41,307 nt of DNA from Acidobacteriota bacterium (GTDB lineage: Bacteria > Acidobacteriota > Terriglobia > UBA7540), in assembly GCA_021817045.1 (NCBI GenBank), contig JAKAWG010000046.1:1-41307 (forward strand), written 5' to 3'. Below the pieces are notes generated by a model, which worked only from the letters and a program-made list of their open reading frames with translations, was not told where the DNA came from and did not search any database. The translations under genes were made by a program, and so were the position numbers. Shown here one piece after another: positions 24,220-32,817 of this stretch; position 1 is the first letter of the stretch; every line of letters begins with the position of its first letter.

Positions 24220-25002
24220 TCACAGCCGGAAAAACTGCCGGAAATTTTCCGTCACCCGCTCCGCCAGCGCCGCTTCCTCTTCGCCGCGCGCTTCCGCCAG
24301 CACGCGCAAAATCTCGCGCACATAAGCCGGCTCATTACGCTTCCCGCGGTAAGGCGCAGGAGCAAGATAAGGGCTGTCCGTCTCGATAAGCACCCGCTCG
24401 CGAGGAATCTGCCGGGCAATCTCCCGCAGATGCTCTGCGTTCTTGAAGGTCGCGTTTCCCGCGAACGACACCATGAATCCCCAGTCGAGAAACGTGAAGG
24501 CATCTTCGCGGCTTCCCGTGAAACAGTGCAGGATTCCGCCGACTGCTGCGCCCACCCAGTGTTCGCGCACAATCTCCCGCAGATCTGCCCACGCTTCGCG
24601 ACAATGAATGACAATGGGAAGCCTCAACTCCTGCGCCAGCGCCAACTGCCGAATCAGAATTTCGCGCTGAGCGTCGCGCGGTGAGTGGTCGTAGTGATAG
24701 TCAAGGCCAATCTCCCCGAGTGCCAGAAACTTCTTGTGGTCGGCTAGCTTTCGCAACTCGCCGAGGTCGCTTTTCAGGAACTGCTTTGCATCGTGCGGAT
24801 GAATGCCGCCGGCTGCGTAAGCGCCTACCGTCCGCTCCGCAAGCCGCAGCGCGGCGCCGATTTCAGCGTAGTCCACGCCGGTTCCGATCAGCAGCAGTTG
24901 CCACACGCCCGCCGCCTTCGCTCTCGCAATCACCTCATCGCGGTCGGAATCAAATTCCGGGTCGGCCAAGTGGCAGTGGCTATCTACGAAAAATTGAGCC
25001 AT
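24220..25002 (-). CDS. tatD: TatD-family metal-dependent deoxyribonuclease
   Basis: The 260-residue protein has the TatD TIM-barrel metal motifs: FVDSHCHLADPEF near the N-terminus, LALGEIGLDYHYD, LPIVIHCREA, GILHCFTGS and LIETDSPYLAP. TatD proteins act as 3'-5' exonucleases on single-stranded DNA. It is encoded downstream of metG, a common pairing, here separated only by a small four-helix-bundle gene whose stop is 4 nt upstream. It is followed directly by the secreted esterase. Confidence 0.93.
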   Translation of the reverse strand: MAQFFVDSHCHLADPEFDSDRDEVIARAKAAGVWQLLLIGTGVDYAEIGAALRLAERTVGAYAAGGIHPHDAKQFLKSDLGELRKLADHKKFLALGEIGLDYHYDHSPRDAQREILIRQLALAQELRLPIVIHCREAWADLREIVREHWVGAAVGGILHCFTGSREDAFTFLDWGFMVSFAGNATFKNAEHLREIARQIPRERVLIETDSPYLAPAPYRGKRNEPAYVREILRVLAEARGEEEAALAERVTENFRQFFRL

Positions 25003-25006
25003 TTGT

Positions 25007-25414
25007 TCACTGAGTCATTAAATGATTGAGGGAGGCAGGCCGCCGGAGTTTACTCAAAGCGGGTGGTTGCTTTGCGGTCCGTTTCGAGGCGGCGAAGATC
25101 GCAAGGAGCTCACCTGCTTCGGCGCACAAACCTTCCAGACGTTTTTCACTCACGATGCCGGTTTCTACGAGCAACTCCAACCAGTAGACGGTTTCGTCCG
25201 CCCCTTCGACCACAGTTCCTATCTTCTCAATAAACTTTGCCCTCGGCCGAGCTCGGCACACGGCACGGTAATTGGCTGTCAGAGAGGTTCCTGATCGAAG
25301 GGCTTGCTTTCCCACAACTCGGGCTTCATCTGTCTTCGGCAAAGAACGAAAAAGCCGGACAATTCGGATCGCAAACTGCTTTGTACGCTGCCATAACTCG
25401 ACGGGTTGGTTCAT
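25007..25414 (-). CDS. Four-helix-bundle protein (23S rRNA intervening-sequence type)
   Basis: A 135-residue protein of the four-helix-bundle family first found in intervening sequences of 23S rRNA. It begins MNQPVELWQRTKQFAIRIV and shows the family core LPKTDEARVVGKQALRSGTSLTANY, CRARPRAKFIEKIGTVVEGADETVYWLELL and CAEAGELLAIFAASKRT. The biochemical role is unknown. The start is the ATG at 25414, after the G-rich stretch GAGAGGGGGCGG. It sits between metG and tatD with very short gaps, and short direct repeats (AAATGATT-S-A) lie at both ends; the repeats encode SLNHL at each side, which suggests insertion as a unit. Confidence 0.85.
   Translation of the reverse strand: MNQPVELWQRTKQFAIRIVRLFRSLPKTDEARVVGKQALRSGTSLTANYRAVCRARPRAKFIEKIGTVVEGADETVYWLELLVETGIVSEKRLEGLCAEAGELLAIFAASKRTAKQPPALSKLRRPASLNHLMTQ
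25020..25029. repeat. Short direct repeat flanking the four-helix-bundle gene, left
   Basis: AAATGATTGA, repeated as AAATGATTCA at 25431-25440. Here it is inside the gene's last codons (SLNHL). Confidence 0.45.
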
Positions 25415-25430
25415 ACCCCGCCCCCTCTCT

Positions 25431-25440
25431 AAATGATTCA
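25431..25440. repeat. Short direct repeat flanking the four-helix-bundle gene, right
   Basis: AAATGATTCA, paired with 25020-25029. It lies in the gap between the metG stop and the four-helix-bundle start codon. Confidence 0.45.
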
Positions 25441-25465
25441 ATGAACCGATCACCCAATAACTCAA

Positions 25466-27586
25466 CTATTTCAGCTTGGCTCCGTTTGGCACATCTTCTT
25501 TGAATGTCACCAGTACGGGTCTCCCTTCATCTCCTATTGACGCCGCCACAACCATGCCATTCGATTCCACCCCGCGCAGCTTACGGGGCTGGAGATTGGC
25601 GACGATCACGACTTTCATCCCTATCAATTGCTCGGGCTTATAGTATTCAGCAATCCCTGCGCAGAGCTGGCGAACTTCCGTGCCGATATCCACTTGCAGT
25701 TTCAGCAATTTTGTCGCGCCGGGAATCGGTTCAGCCGAGAGAATCGTCCCCGCGCGGAGATCGACCTTGGCAAAATCGTCGATGGTGATCTTCGGGGTTG
25801 TAGCGGCGCTGTCCTCTGCGTCGCTCGCCGGTACAATCACCGGCACTACTGCCGCTGGCTCTTGTTCTGGTTCCAATTTGGTCTCCTTCGCTGTTTCGTC
25901 TTTCAAACGGTCTTCTTCTGCAAGCTCGTGCAGCCGGGCAAGCGTTTTCTGCTTGTCGAGGCGAGGAAAAATCGGCTCCGGCTTGCCAACTTTTGCGCGA
26001 GGGTCGGTTTGCCGGAAGTGGAGGCGATCATCGATGGCCTGGCCTGCTACGCTTCCAGGGAGCCCAAGTTGCTTCCAGAGTCGCCCTGCGCTGGCGGGCA
26101 GTGCTGGATACGCAAAAATAGAGACGATACGTAGAGTTTCAAGCGCCCTGTATACGGTGTCGTTTATGGCCTCCTGATCGGCAGGTGAGCCGGTCTTTGC
26201 CAGATCCCAAGGTTTCCTATCCACGATCAGCTTATCAGCTTGGGAAATATGCACCCACAACCCGACAAGCGCCGACGCGAAATCAAGGCTTTCAAACGTT
26301 TCGAGGTACCCGGCAACAACATGGCTCGCGTCCCACGATGCTTGGTCCGCAGTCTGGACAACCGGTGGAGGCACGACTCCAGCGCAGAACTGGCGGACCA
26401 TAGCCAGGCTCCGGCTCGCTAAGTTTCCCAAGCCGTTTGCCAGATCGGAATTATAGCGATGGATTAGACCTTCATAAGAAAAGTGGGCATCTTGCCCAAA
26501 CGGTGTATCCCTTAGCAAGTAGTACCGCAGGGCGTCATTCCCTGGCGCCCCGAGTTCTTCGAACGATTTGATAATCGGCTCGGGATAGACGACGTTGCCC
26601 TTGGACTTACTCATCTTATCCTGCTCGTAGTAAATCCAGCCGTGAGCGAAGATAGTTTTAGGCAAAGGCAAACCGGCGGCCCACAAAAATGCTGGCCAGT
26701 AGATGGCGTGGAAACGCAGAATGTCCTTGCCGATCATGTGAACGTCAGCAGGCCAGTATTTCTCGAAATCCGGGCTGCGTTCTTCGCCCGCAAAGCCGAT
26801 CCCAGTCAAATAGCTCGTCAGCGCGTCGTACCAGACGTAGACCACCTGCTCGGGGTCGTCCGGCCACGGAATGCCCCATTTCAGCCGCCTTCGGCTGATG
26901 GAAATATCTCGCAAGCCGCTCTTCACGAAGCTCTTCACTTCGTTCATGCGGAAATCCGGCAGCACGAAGCTCGGTTGCTTTTCGTAGAGATCAAGCAGAC
27001 GTTCCCGAAATGCCGAGAGCCTGAAAAAGTAATTCTCCTCGCTGATCAACTCCGCCGACCGGCCGCAGATGTCGCAATTAACGGGCTCGGGGCTGTCGGA
27101 AACGTAGCGCTCGTCAAAAACGCAGTAGCGGCCTTCGTATTTTTTCTTTTCGATGTAGCCCGCTTTATCCGCCCGCCGGATCATCCACTGAACCGACTTC
27201 ACGTGTGCCGGATTTTGCGAGGTGTGGACAAACAGGCGCTTTATGGGAGGTCGCGTCGGCTCTAAGCCGCCATTCTCGTCCTGGCGGGATAAACCCGCCC
27301 CTCCATCTCCAAGCGATTGAAATTCGCCGATGCCGAGCGTCCGCCACAATTCCTTGAACAGCTCGCGCTTTTGAGCGACGAATCGTTCCACCGGAATTCC
27401 CGCCTCGTCTGCCGCGCGCTGGAGTTTTTCGCCGTGCTCGTCCGTGCCCGTCAGGAAAGCCACGTCGTACCCGCACATGCGCTTGTATCGCGCGATGGCG
27501 TCGCACACGATGGTCGTATACGCCGAGCCCACGTGCGGGCGGGCGTTAGGGTAGTAAATGGGGGTTGTGATATAGAATTTCTTCAT
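25466..27586 (-). CDS. metG: Methionyl-tRNA synthetase with a palindromic-element insertion
   Basis: Charges initiator and elongator tRNA-Met. The 706-residue protein has the N-terminal TTPIYYPNARPHVGSAYT with the HIGH-type motif, a zinc-knuckle CDIC, the KMSKS loop (DKMSKSKGNVVYP) and the anticodon-binding domain. The C-terminal tRNA-binding OB-fold (ITIDDFAKVDLRAGTI ... VVIVANLQPRKLRGVESNGM) is fused, as in many bacteria. An unusual 20-residue stretch, GGAGLSRQDENGGLEPTRPP (residues 95-114), between the conserved ELWRTLGI and the FVHTSQNPAHVKSVQW segment, is encoded by a 60-bp palindromic element. It keeps the frame. The start is the ATG at 27586; a TTG two codons earlier is possible. It is upstream of the four-helix-bundle gene and tatD. 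Confidence 0.97.
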   Translation of the reverse strand: MKKFYITTPIYYPNARPHVGSAYTTIVCDAIARYKRMCGYDVAFLTGTDEHGEKLQRAADEAGIPVERFVAQKRELFKELWRTLGIGEFQSLGDGGAGLSRQDENGGLEPTRPPIKRLFVHTSQNPAHVKSVQWMIRRADKAGYIEKKKYEGRYCVFDERYVSDSPEPVNCDICGRSAELISEENYFFRLSAFRERLLDLYEKQPSFVLPDFRMNEVKSFVKSGLRDISISRRRLKWGIPWPDDPEQVVYVWYDALTSYLTGIGFAGEERSPDFEKYWPADVHMIGKDILRFHAIYWPAFLWAAGLPLPKTIFAHGWIYYEQDKMSKSKGNVVYPEPIIKSFEELGAPGNDALRYYLLRDTPFGQDAHFSYEGLIHRYNSDLANGLGNLASRSLAMVRQFCAGVVPPPVVQTADQASWDASHVVAGYLETFESLDFASALVGLWVHISQADKLIVDRKPWDLAKTGSPADQEAINDTVYRALETLRIVSIFAYPALPASAGRLWKQLGLPGSVAGQAIDDRLHFRQTDPRAKVGKPEPIFPRLDKQKTLARLHELAEEDRLKDETAKETKLEPEQEPAAVVPVIVPASDAEDSAATTPKITIDDFAKVDLRAGTILSAEPIPGATKLLKLQVDIGTEVRQLCAGIAEYYKPEQLIGMKVVIVANLQPRKLRGVESNGMVVAASIGDEGRPVLVTFKEDVPNGAKLK
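27245..27304. repeat. Palindromic element inside metG
   Basis: Exactly 60 bp, with outer arms GGGAGG / CCCTCC and two inner hairpins. One has a GGCGGG / CCCGCC stem with a 5-nt loop; the other is GTCGGCT-CTA-AGCCGCC. They are joined by ATTCTCGTCCTG. The intergenic element at 32841-32894 has the same two-hairpin plan and a similar linker. Confidence 0.8.
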
Positions 27587-27738
27587 CTTCAAGCCCGAGG
27601 TGTCAGGTTCCAGGTGTTGGGTGTCAGGCGCGATCCTTCAGCTCTTTCGTGAGCCCCGCTAACATGCGTCTCTGTCGCTGCGGACTGCCATTTCCCCTCC
27701 ACGCAGCACCCGTCCTTCAGCCGTGACACCTGTTACCT

Positions 27739-28926
27739 TTACTGATTCCGATATGCAGCCTGCGCCGCCATCATCACTTCCTTCAGCGGCACGTTTTTTT
27801 CCCGCGCCAAGCGCTGGCAATCTTCATATTCGGGGGCCACATTCATGACGCGACCGTTCCGCCGCGCCACCTTCAAGCGAACCATCCCGTACACCGTTTC
27901 CACGCTTGCCGTTTCGCGCTCGAGCGTCATCCGGCGCGCCTCCTGAATTCTCACACCGAGCGTCGTGGTCTGCTCGAGGAGCAGTTCGGCCAGGCGCTCC
28001 ACTTGCTGCGGTGGTGAGAGGACCGTGATCTCCTGTCCCGGCCGGTTCTTTTTCATCTGCGCCGGACTGCACGCCACATCGAGCGCGCCGGCTGCGAACG
28101 CCTGTTCCATGAAGTAACCGAGAAGCTGCGGATTCATGTCATCGACGTTGGCCTGAATCACCGCGACGGTATCATCCGCTGCCACGGCGAGGCCGGGTGG
28201 AGCGGTCTTGTCACCCACCATCAGGCGTGCGAGGTTTGGAACGCCGGGCAACTCCCGTGCGCCCGCGCCGTAGCCGATCCTTTCCGCCTTCATTGGCGGC
28301 AGAGAGCCAAAACGCGCGGCAAGCGTCGCAACCAGCGCCGCGCCCGTTGGCGTCACGAGTTCAGCTTCGACTCCGCTCGAATAAACCGGAATCCCCCGCA
28401 GCAGTTCTGCGGTGGCGGGAGCGGGAACGGGCAGCGTCCCGTGCGCGGCCTGGACGCTTCCGCCGCCAAGGTTCAGAGGAGAGACAATCAACTCCTCGAT
28501 TCCGAGCAACTCGAGCGCCACGCAAGCCCCCACAATATCAATAATGGCGTCAACAGCGCCTACCTCGTGGAAGTGTACCTTCTCGATTGGCTGCGCGTGC
28601 AAGCGCGCCTCGGCCTCGCCGAGCCGCCGGAAGGTTCGCCGCGCGCGTTCCTTGACGCTAGCGGAAACACCGCTCGACTCAATCATCTCCTCGATTGGCC
28701 CCAAGTGCCGGTGCGGCTGCTTTTCCGGCGCCGTAATCTCCACCCGAACCCCAGCCAGCCCTCCGCGCCGCACGCGCTCCGTCTTGAATTCGTACTCTCC
28801 CAGCCGAAGCGTGGAGAGCTTCGCGTGGAGTCCGTCAGCGCTGGCTCCCGCATCCAGGCAAGCGCCCAAGAACATGTCGCCGCTAATCCCCGAACCACAA
28901 TCGAGATAGGCTATTCTTCTAATCAT
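27739..28926 (-). CDS. larC: Nickel-pincer cofactor biosynthesis protein LarC
   Basis: LarC inserts nickel into the pyridinium-dithiocarboxylate mononucleotide cofactor, used by lactate racemase and other LarA-like enzymes. The 395-residue protein starts MIRRIAYLDCGSGISGDMFLGA and contains the DUF111/LarC signatures KVHFHEVGAVDAIIDIVG, SPLNLGGGSVQAAHGTLPVPAPAT, VQANVDDMNPQLLGYF and ARRMTLERE. It is one continuous frame, whereas in some lactobacilli larC needs a frameshift. The start is the ATG at 28926. LarB, LarE and LarA homologues are not in the window, so its pathway context is elsewhere. The 146-bp gap before metG holds GGTGTCAGG-type short repeats. Confidence 0.9.
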   Translation of the reverse strand: MIRRIAYLDCGSGISGDMFLGACLDAGASADGLHAKLSTLRLGEYEFKTERVRRGGLAGVRVEITAPEKQPHRHLGPIEEMIESSGVSASVKERARRTFRRLGEAEARLHAQPIEKVHFHEVGAVDAIIDIVGACVALELLGIEELIVSPLNLGGGSVQAAHGTLPVPAPATAELLRGIPVYSSGVEAELVTPTGAALVATLAARFGSLPPMKAERIGYGAGARELPGVPNLARLMVGDKTAPPGLAVAADDTVAVIQANVDDMNPQLLGYFMEQAFAAGALDVACSPAQMKKNRPGQEITVLSPPQQVERLAELLLEQTTTLGVRIQEARRMTLERETASVETVYGMVRLKVARRNGRVMNVAPEYEDCQRLAREKNVPLKEVMMAAQAAYRNQ

Positions 28927-29075
28927 AGGTATTCGCGCGGCTCCGGAAAGCGCGCCGCGCGCGTTCGGCGGGCGCATCGAAGGCCAAAATCCGAGTCTAT
29001 GCTTCGCTGCAAAATCTTGTCAATCTGGCCGCGAACATCAAGAAAAAACGCATGGCGCGCGCGTAGGGATGCCTC

Positions 29076-30227
29076 TCAGCTTTGCGCCCGCTGCTCCCGC
29101 GAAGCGACTTTCTGGCTTGCGAGCTCGCCGTAAAGTGCAAGGTACCGTGTGGCCATCACGTCGGCCGAATAACGTTGCTGGACCAAGTCTGCGGCGTTTT
29201 GGCCAAGCCGGCGGCGCAGGTCAGCCTCTCTCAGGAGGCGCAGGATGGCCCGCGCCAGACCCGAAACGTCCCCGGGTGTGACGAGCAGCCCGGTCTCGCC
29301 GTCAGTAACTAAGTTCGGCACCTCGCCCACGGCCGTGGCGACCACAGCTTTCCTAGCCGCAAACGCTTCCAGCAAAGCCACGGGCATACCTTCATCGCGG
29401 GAAGCGAGGACGATCACATCCATCGTCGCATAGACTTCCGGCATGTCTCTGCGCACACCCGCGAAGACGACATGGTCATCGATGGCCAATGCGCGACTCA
29501 TTTGGACCAGGTCCTCCTTCATGGGTCCGCCTCCGACGAGAACAAAGCTGACGCCCCGGAATTCATCGAGAACGATCCGAGCGGCACGCAAAAAATAATC
29601 CGGCCCTTTTTCCCGGGAGAGCCGGCCCACCAGGCCGACGTGCAACCTGCTCTGCTGTTGGGAGGATCCGCATAACCGAACCGGCGAAGCGGAGGCGAAG
29701 CGAGCCCAGTCGATCCCGTTGGCAATCACGGAAATCTTCTCTTCTGGAACGCCCGAGCTGCGGAGGATGCTGGCAACCGGACTTGAAACCGCCACGACGT
29801 GATCGAAGTGTTTCAGAGCGAAACGATCCAGCGTTTCATACAGGCGGATGCTTCGAGTTCGGGCAGTCCAGTTGTGAGCGGTAGCCGCAAGTCGCGCCGA
29901 CGCTGACCGCGCGGCGACCCATCCGTACAAGTCGGCTTTGTATCCGTGCGTATGAAGTATCTCGAAGCGGCCCCCATCCAGAACTTCGCGGACTCGCCTC
30001 GCTGTTTTCCAATCCACCCTCCCTTCGCACCGGATGAGTTGAACTTGAAGGCCGAGCCGTTTCGCCTCATCCGCGATCTCGGAATGAGGTTGGTGTCGAT
30101 TGTCAAATACCCCGAGAGCGGCCGCGCAGCCCCCGCGATTCAGCGCGGCGACGAGGTTCAAGACAACGGCCTCAGCACCGTAAAGGCCGCCGCTGCTAAT
30201 GAGGTGGAAAACTCGGAGAGCCGCCAT
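29076..30227 (-). CDS. Glycosyltransferase family 4-like
   Basis: A 383-residue GT-B fold glycosyltransferase. The N-terminal domain starts with the GGLYGAEAVVLNLV loop; the C-terminal domain carries the family signature VGLVGRLSREKGPDYFLRAA, and DVIVLASRDEGMPVALLEAFA, with the E-x7-E sugar-nucleotide binding pattern. It transfers a sugar during synthesis of a surface polysaccharide or glycolipid; donor and acceptor are unknown. Its ATG overlaps the stop of the upstream glycosyltransferase (TGATG), so both are translated from the same message. Confidence 0.88.
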   Translation of the reverse strand: MAALRVFHLISSGGLYGAEAVVLNLVAALNRGGCAAALGVFDNRHQPHSEIADEAKRLGLQVQLIRCEGRVDWKTARRVREVLDGGRFEILHTHGYKADLYGWVAARSASARLAATAHNWTARTRSIRLYETLDRFALKHFDHVVAVSSPVASILRSSGVPEEKISVIANGIDWARFASASPVRLCGSSQQQSRLHVGLVGRLSREKGPDYFLRAARIVLDEFRGVSFVLVGGGPMKEDLVQMSRALAIDDHVVFAGVRRDMPEVYATMDVIVLASRDEGMPVALLEAFAARKAVVATAVGEVPNLVTDGETGLLVTPGDVSGLARAILRLLREADLRRRLGQNAADLVQQRYSADVMATRYLALYGELASQKVASREQRAQS

Positions 30228-31534
30228 CAAGCATTTTTCTGCAACTTCTCAGGTCGGATAACGTCCAGAAGCAAATTTTCGAAGCTCGATACCGCCGTCT
30301 CAACCCGGTGCTCGCGGCGCACTATTTCAGCGGCGGCCACCCCCATGCGGTGCCGCAATTCCTCGTCATTCACCAATTCCAGCACGGCGCGGCCAATCTC
30401 GGCAGAATCCTCGCTATTTACCCTGAATCCGGTGACACCTTCGCGAATGGCGTCCGCCGTGCCTCCGGCGATGCCGCCGATCACCGGCGTGCCGCAGGCT
30501 CCGGCCTCGAGAAAAACGATACCGAAACCTTCCGTGTTTCCCATGAGGTCGCGATTAGGCAGAAGAAAGATGTCCGCGGCGCCGTAATAGTGCGGGACGC
30601 GCTCGTCTGGAACGAAACCCTCGAATCGCGTCGTCTCGCCAACCCCAAGACTGGCGGTCAAGGCGCGCAACTCGCCTTCCTGTTCCCCGCTCCCTGCGAC
30701 GACGTGTATCCACTCGGGCGTCAGTTTCCCTTCCCGTCTCAATTCCACTAGCGCCCGGATAGACTGGTCAATGCCTTTGCGCGGGGTCAATCTGGACAAC
30801 GTCAGGATCACCTTCTTGTCGTGCCAGCCAAGTTGCCGGCGCAGCGCTTCACGGTCGCTGGGCGGCGAGAAGCGGTCTTCATCCACGAAATTCGGCAGAA
30901 GGGCGATGCGAGCGGCGCTGATTCCCGTCAGTGCGATAGCCTTACTGGCGGTGTACCGGCTGACCGAGATATTAAGAGCTGCCTTGCGGATAATCACCAA
31001 CTGCCTCTGAAATAGGAAACGCCGGAAGAAGCGCGATTTTCCAGCCTCACCCAGCTCTTCACCGTGAATGTAATTGATGAAAGGAATGGGCTCCGGGAGG
31101 TGTTCCATCAGCCATCCCGCAATGCCCGTTGCCCCGCACACGATCACATCAGGCCGAATCTCCCGAACGGCTTTGCGCCACTCGGCGCGAGTCCTGAGAA
31201 GAAACCGGGCCGTGTCTCCCAGTCGCTCCACAAGCGAAGCTTGCGCGCCGAAAATCAGCTCGTACCGCTCGATCCGCAATACTTGGTAACCGCATTCGAG
31301 CAGCGCAGCCCGGTCAAACCGTTCCATCTCCTCCGGATTGCCGCCCAGCCTCTGACACACAATGAAACTCTCGACCGACTTCAGGCGCGTTAACAGTTGG
31401 TGGTAGACTTGCACCACGCCCCCGTAATAGGCCGGCCTGAAATAAGGGGCAGCAAGCAGCAATCGCGGGCGATTTGAGCCGGGCAAGACCGCGCCGGTGC
31501 GTGCGAAAACGCCGCTCTGTAACCCGCTTGTCAT
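30227..31534 (-). CDS. Glycosyltransferase family 4-like
   Basis: A 435-residue GT-B glycosyltransferase. The N-terminal domain begins LLLAAPYFRPAYYGGVVQVY, and the C-terminal domain has LTLSRLTPRKGIDQSIRAL, FEGFVPDERVPHYYGAADIFLLPNR and GFGIVFLEAGACGTPVIGG, which carries the E-x7-E motif and the Gly-rich loop. Like its neighbours it probably acts in cell-surface polysaccharide synthesis. The start at 31534 lacks a clear ribosome-binding site, and the first ~20 residues (MTSGLQSGVFARTGAVLPGS) are not conserved-looking, so the real start may be a little further in. About 105 bp separate it from the upstream family 2 enzyme. Confidence 0.88.
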   Translation of the reverse strand: MTSGLQSGVFARTGAVLPGSNRPRLLLAAPYFRPAYYGGVVQVYHQLLTRLKSVESFIVCQRLGGNPEEMERFDRAALLECGYQVLRIERYELIFGAQASLVERLGDTARFLLRTRAEWRKAVREIRPDVIVCGATGIAGWLMEHLPEPIPFINYIHGEELGEAGKSRFFRRFLFQRQLVIIRKAALNISVSRYTASKAIALTGISAARIALLPNFVDEDRFSPPSDREALRRQLGWHDKKVILTLSRLTPRKGIDQSIRALVELRREGKLTPEWIHVVAGSGEQEGELRALTASLGVGETTRFEGFVPDERVPHYYGAADIFLLPNRDLMGNTEGFGIVFLEAGACGTPVIGGIAGGTADAIREGVTGFRVNSEDSAEIGRAVLELVNDEELRHRMGVAAAEIVRREHRVETAVSSFENLLLDVIRPEKLQKNA

Positions 31535-31639
31535 CGACTCGCTTCGCTGCGCCTGCTCATCGACACGCCGATAAGCGTTTTGCCTTGCACACCTGCGCGC
31601 GGGCTCCTTAGATTCCGGCTTCTGGAAATGCCGGCAAAT

Positions 31640-32533
31640 TCATGGCGTCGTATTGTCCTGACGTACCCCCCATCGCCGAAGCCGGTAGACGACAGGATGA
31701 AAAAGCCGACGGGCATTGAAATCGTAGGCCAGGCTCTCGCGGACACACGCCGCGGCCCGCTTAGTGTTCCGTTGCTCGCTAAAATACGCTCGGCCCAGAT
31801 CCCACATGTTTTTCGCATAAAGCTTGGCTGCCGTCCGATCGCCGGCGTCGGCGAGCCGCTTGTGGTGCTTGCGCAAGACCATTTCCGTATAAACCAGCAC
31901 CTTGCCGCGGTTTCCAGTTGTGATGCTGCCCTCTCGCCACGTGTACCAGTAGAGAGGCCGTCCGATGTAGGCGAAGGGCTTCTGTTTGCCAAACATGCGG
32001 ATATTAAGTTCCCAATCCTCACGGTAGCGCATCGCTTCGTCGTACATGCCCACATCGAAAAAATCTTGCCGTTTGAAAAACATGGCGCGCCGGATAAAAT
32101 CATTCCGCAGAATCTCATGGAAAAGGTCGCCCGCCGGGACCGTAGTGCGCCGGATTTCCTTCTTTTCGCCTAATACTTTGAGGATGTCGATGAGGCACCA
32201 GCTCGTTCCGCTTCGCTCGAGTTCGGCCGTCATCACCTCAAGCGCCTCGGGCGCGAGAGCGTCGTCGGCGTCTAAAAAAGCCAGATAATCGGCTTGTGAC
32301 GCGCGAGCGCCGGCGTTGCGCGCGCCGGGGAGCCCGCGGTTTTCCTGGTAGACGTAACGAAATCGCGACTCGCGGCCGTACGCTTCCAACACCTCTCTCG
32401 TGTCATCGCTTGAGCCGTCATCCACGACGATAATCTCGTAATCGTGAAATGTCTGCGCCAGCGCGGAGTCCACCGCGCCGCGAACGTAGTCCGCGCAGTT
32501 ATACGAAGGAATAATGATGCTCACTTTCGGCAT
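31640..32533 (-). CDS. Glycosyltransferase family 2
   Basis: A 297-residue GT-A enzyme. It begins MPKVSIIIPSYNCADYVRG and has EIIVVDDGSSDDT (first Asp motif), NRGLPGARNAGARASQADYLAFLDADD (nucleotide-binding DxD-like motif) and a catalytic region MRYREDWELNIRM with ED. It transfers a sugar from a nucleotide donor, possibly as the first enzyme of the set. The start is the ATG at 32533; an ORF extension of 33 residues upstream has no family match. It leads three same-strand glycosyltransferase genes. A repeat cluster lies upstream. Confidence 0.92.
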   Translation of the reverse strand: MPKVSIIIPSYNCADYVRGAVDSALAQTFHDYEIIVVDDGSSDDTREVLEAYGRESRFRYVYQENRGLPGARNAGARASQADYLAFLDADDALAPEALEVMTAELERSGTSWCLIDILKVLGEKKEIRRTTVPAGDLFHEILRNDFIRRAMFFKRQDFFDVGMYDEAMRYREDWELNIRMFGKQKPFAYIGRPLYWYTWREGSITTGNRGKVLVYTEMVLRKHHKRLADAGDRTAAKLYAKNMWDLGRAYFSEQRNTKRAAACVRESLAYDFNARRLFHPVVYRLRRWGVRQDNTTP

Positions 32534-32643
32534 CGGGAAGATCTTCAGGCAGAGTAACCGTGGCTTGATGAAACCATTGGCAATGCAGAACCGAGAGCTT
32601 GCCCGGGAATTATACCGAGCGACTAAAGTCACTGCGCGTCGTG

Positions 32644-32699
32644 CATCAGGGCGCGGCTTCAGCCGGGCCGTTCGCAGGCAATTATGGCACCGGCTTTAG
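32644..32699. repeat. Intergenic palindromic repeat, left arm of a split element
   Basis: Contains the hairpin GGCGCGGCT-TC-AGCCGGGCC (8 of 9 paired) and ends CCGGCTTTAG. It is the reverse-oriented partner of the hairpin at 32873-32894. CGGCTTTAG fits directly onto CCGCTGAG at 32825 if the element at 32701-32817 is removed. Confidence 0.65.
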
Positions 32700-32700
32700 A

Positions 32701-32817
32701 GTCTGTGTGACAACTTCGGTTTCTCTGCTGTAGCGGTGCTCTATGAGCGCCGAATCTATTGAAGAATAAAGACCGGCGGTCATAGATCGTCGCTACAACT
32801 GCAGTTGTCACACAGAC
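32701..32817. mobile_element. 117-bp MITE-like palindromic element
   Basis: It has perfect 15-bp terminal inverted repeats, GTCTGTGTGACAACT (32701-32715) and AGTTGTCACACAGAC (32803-32817). A second, imperfect inverted pair of 23 bp lies inside (32730-32752 and 32774-32796, TGTAGCGG... / ...CGCTACA), so almost the whole element can fold. CTTTAG occurs on both sides (32694-32699 and 32819-32824), as would a 6-bp target duplication. There is no coding capacity, so a transposase would have to act in trans. Confidence 0.75.

Noticed and set aside
31531..32118. A 195-codon minus-strand ORF overlapping the family 2 glycosyltransferase
   Set aside because: It is another frame of the same DNA; the glycosyltransferase frame has all the conserved motifs.
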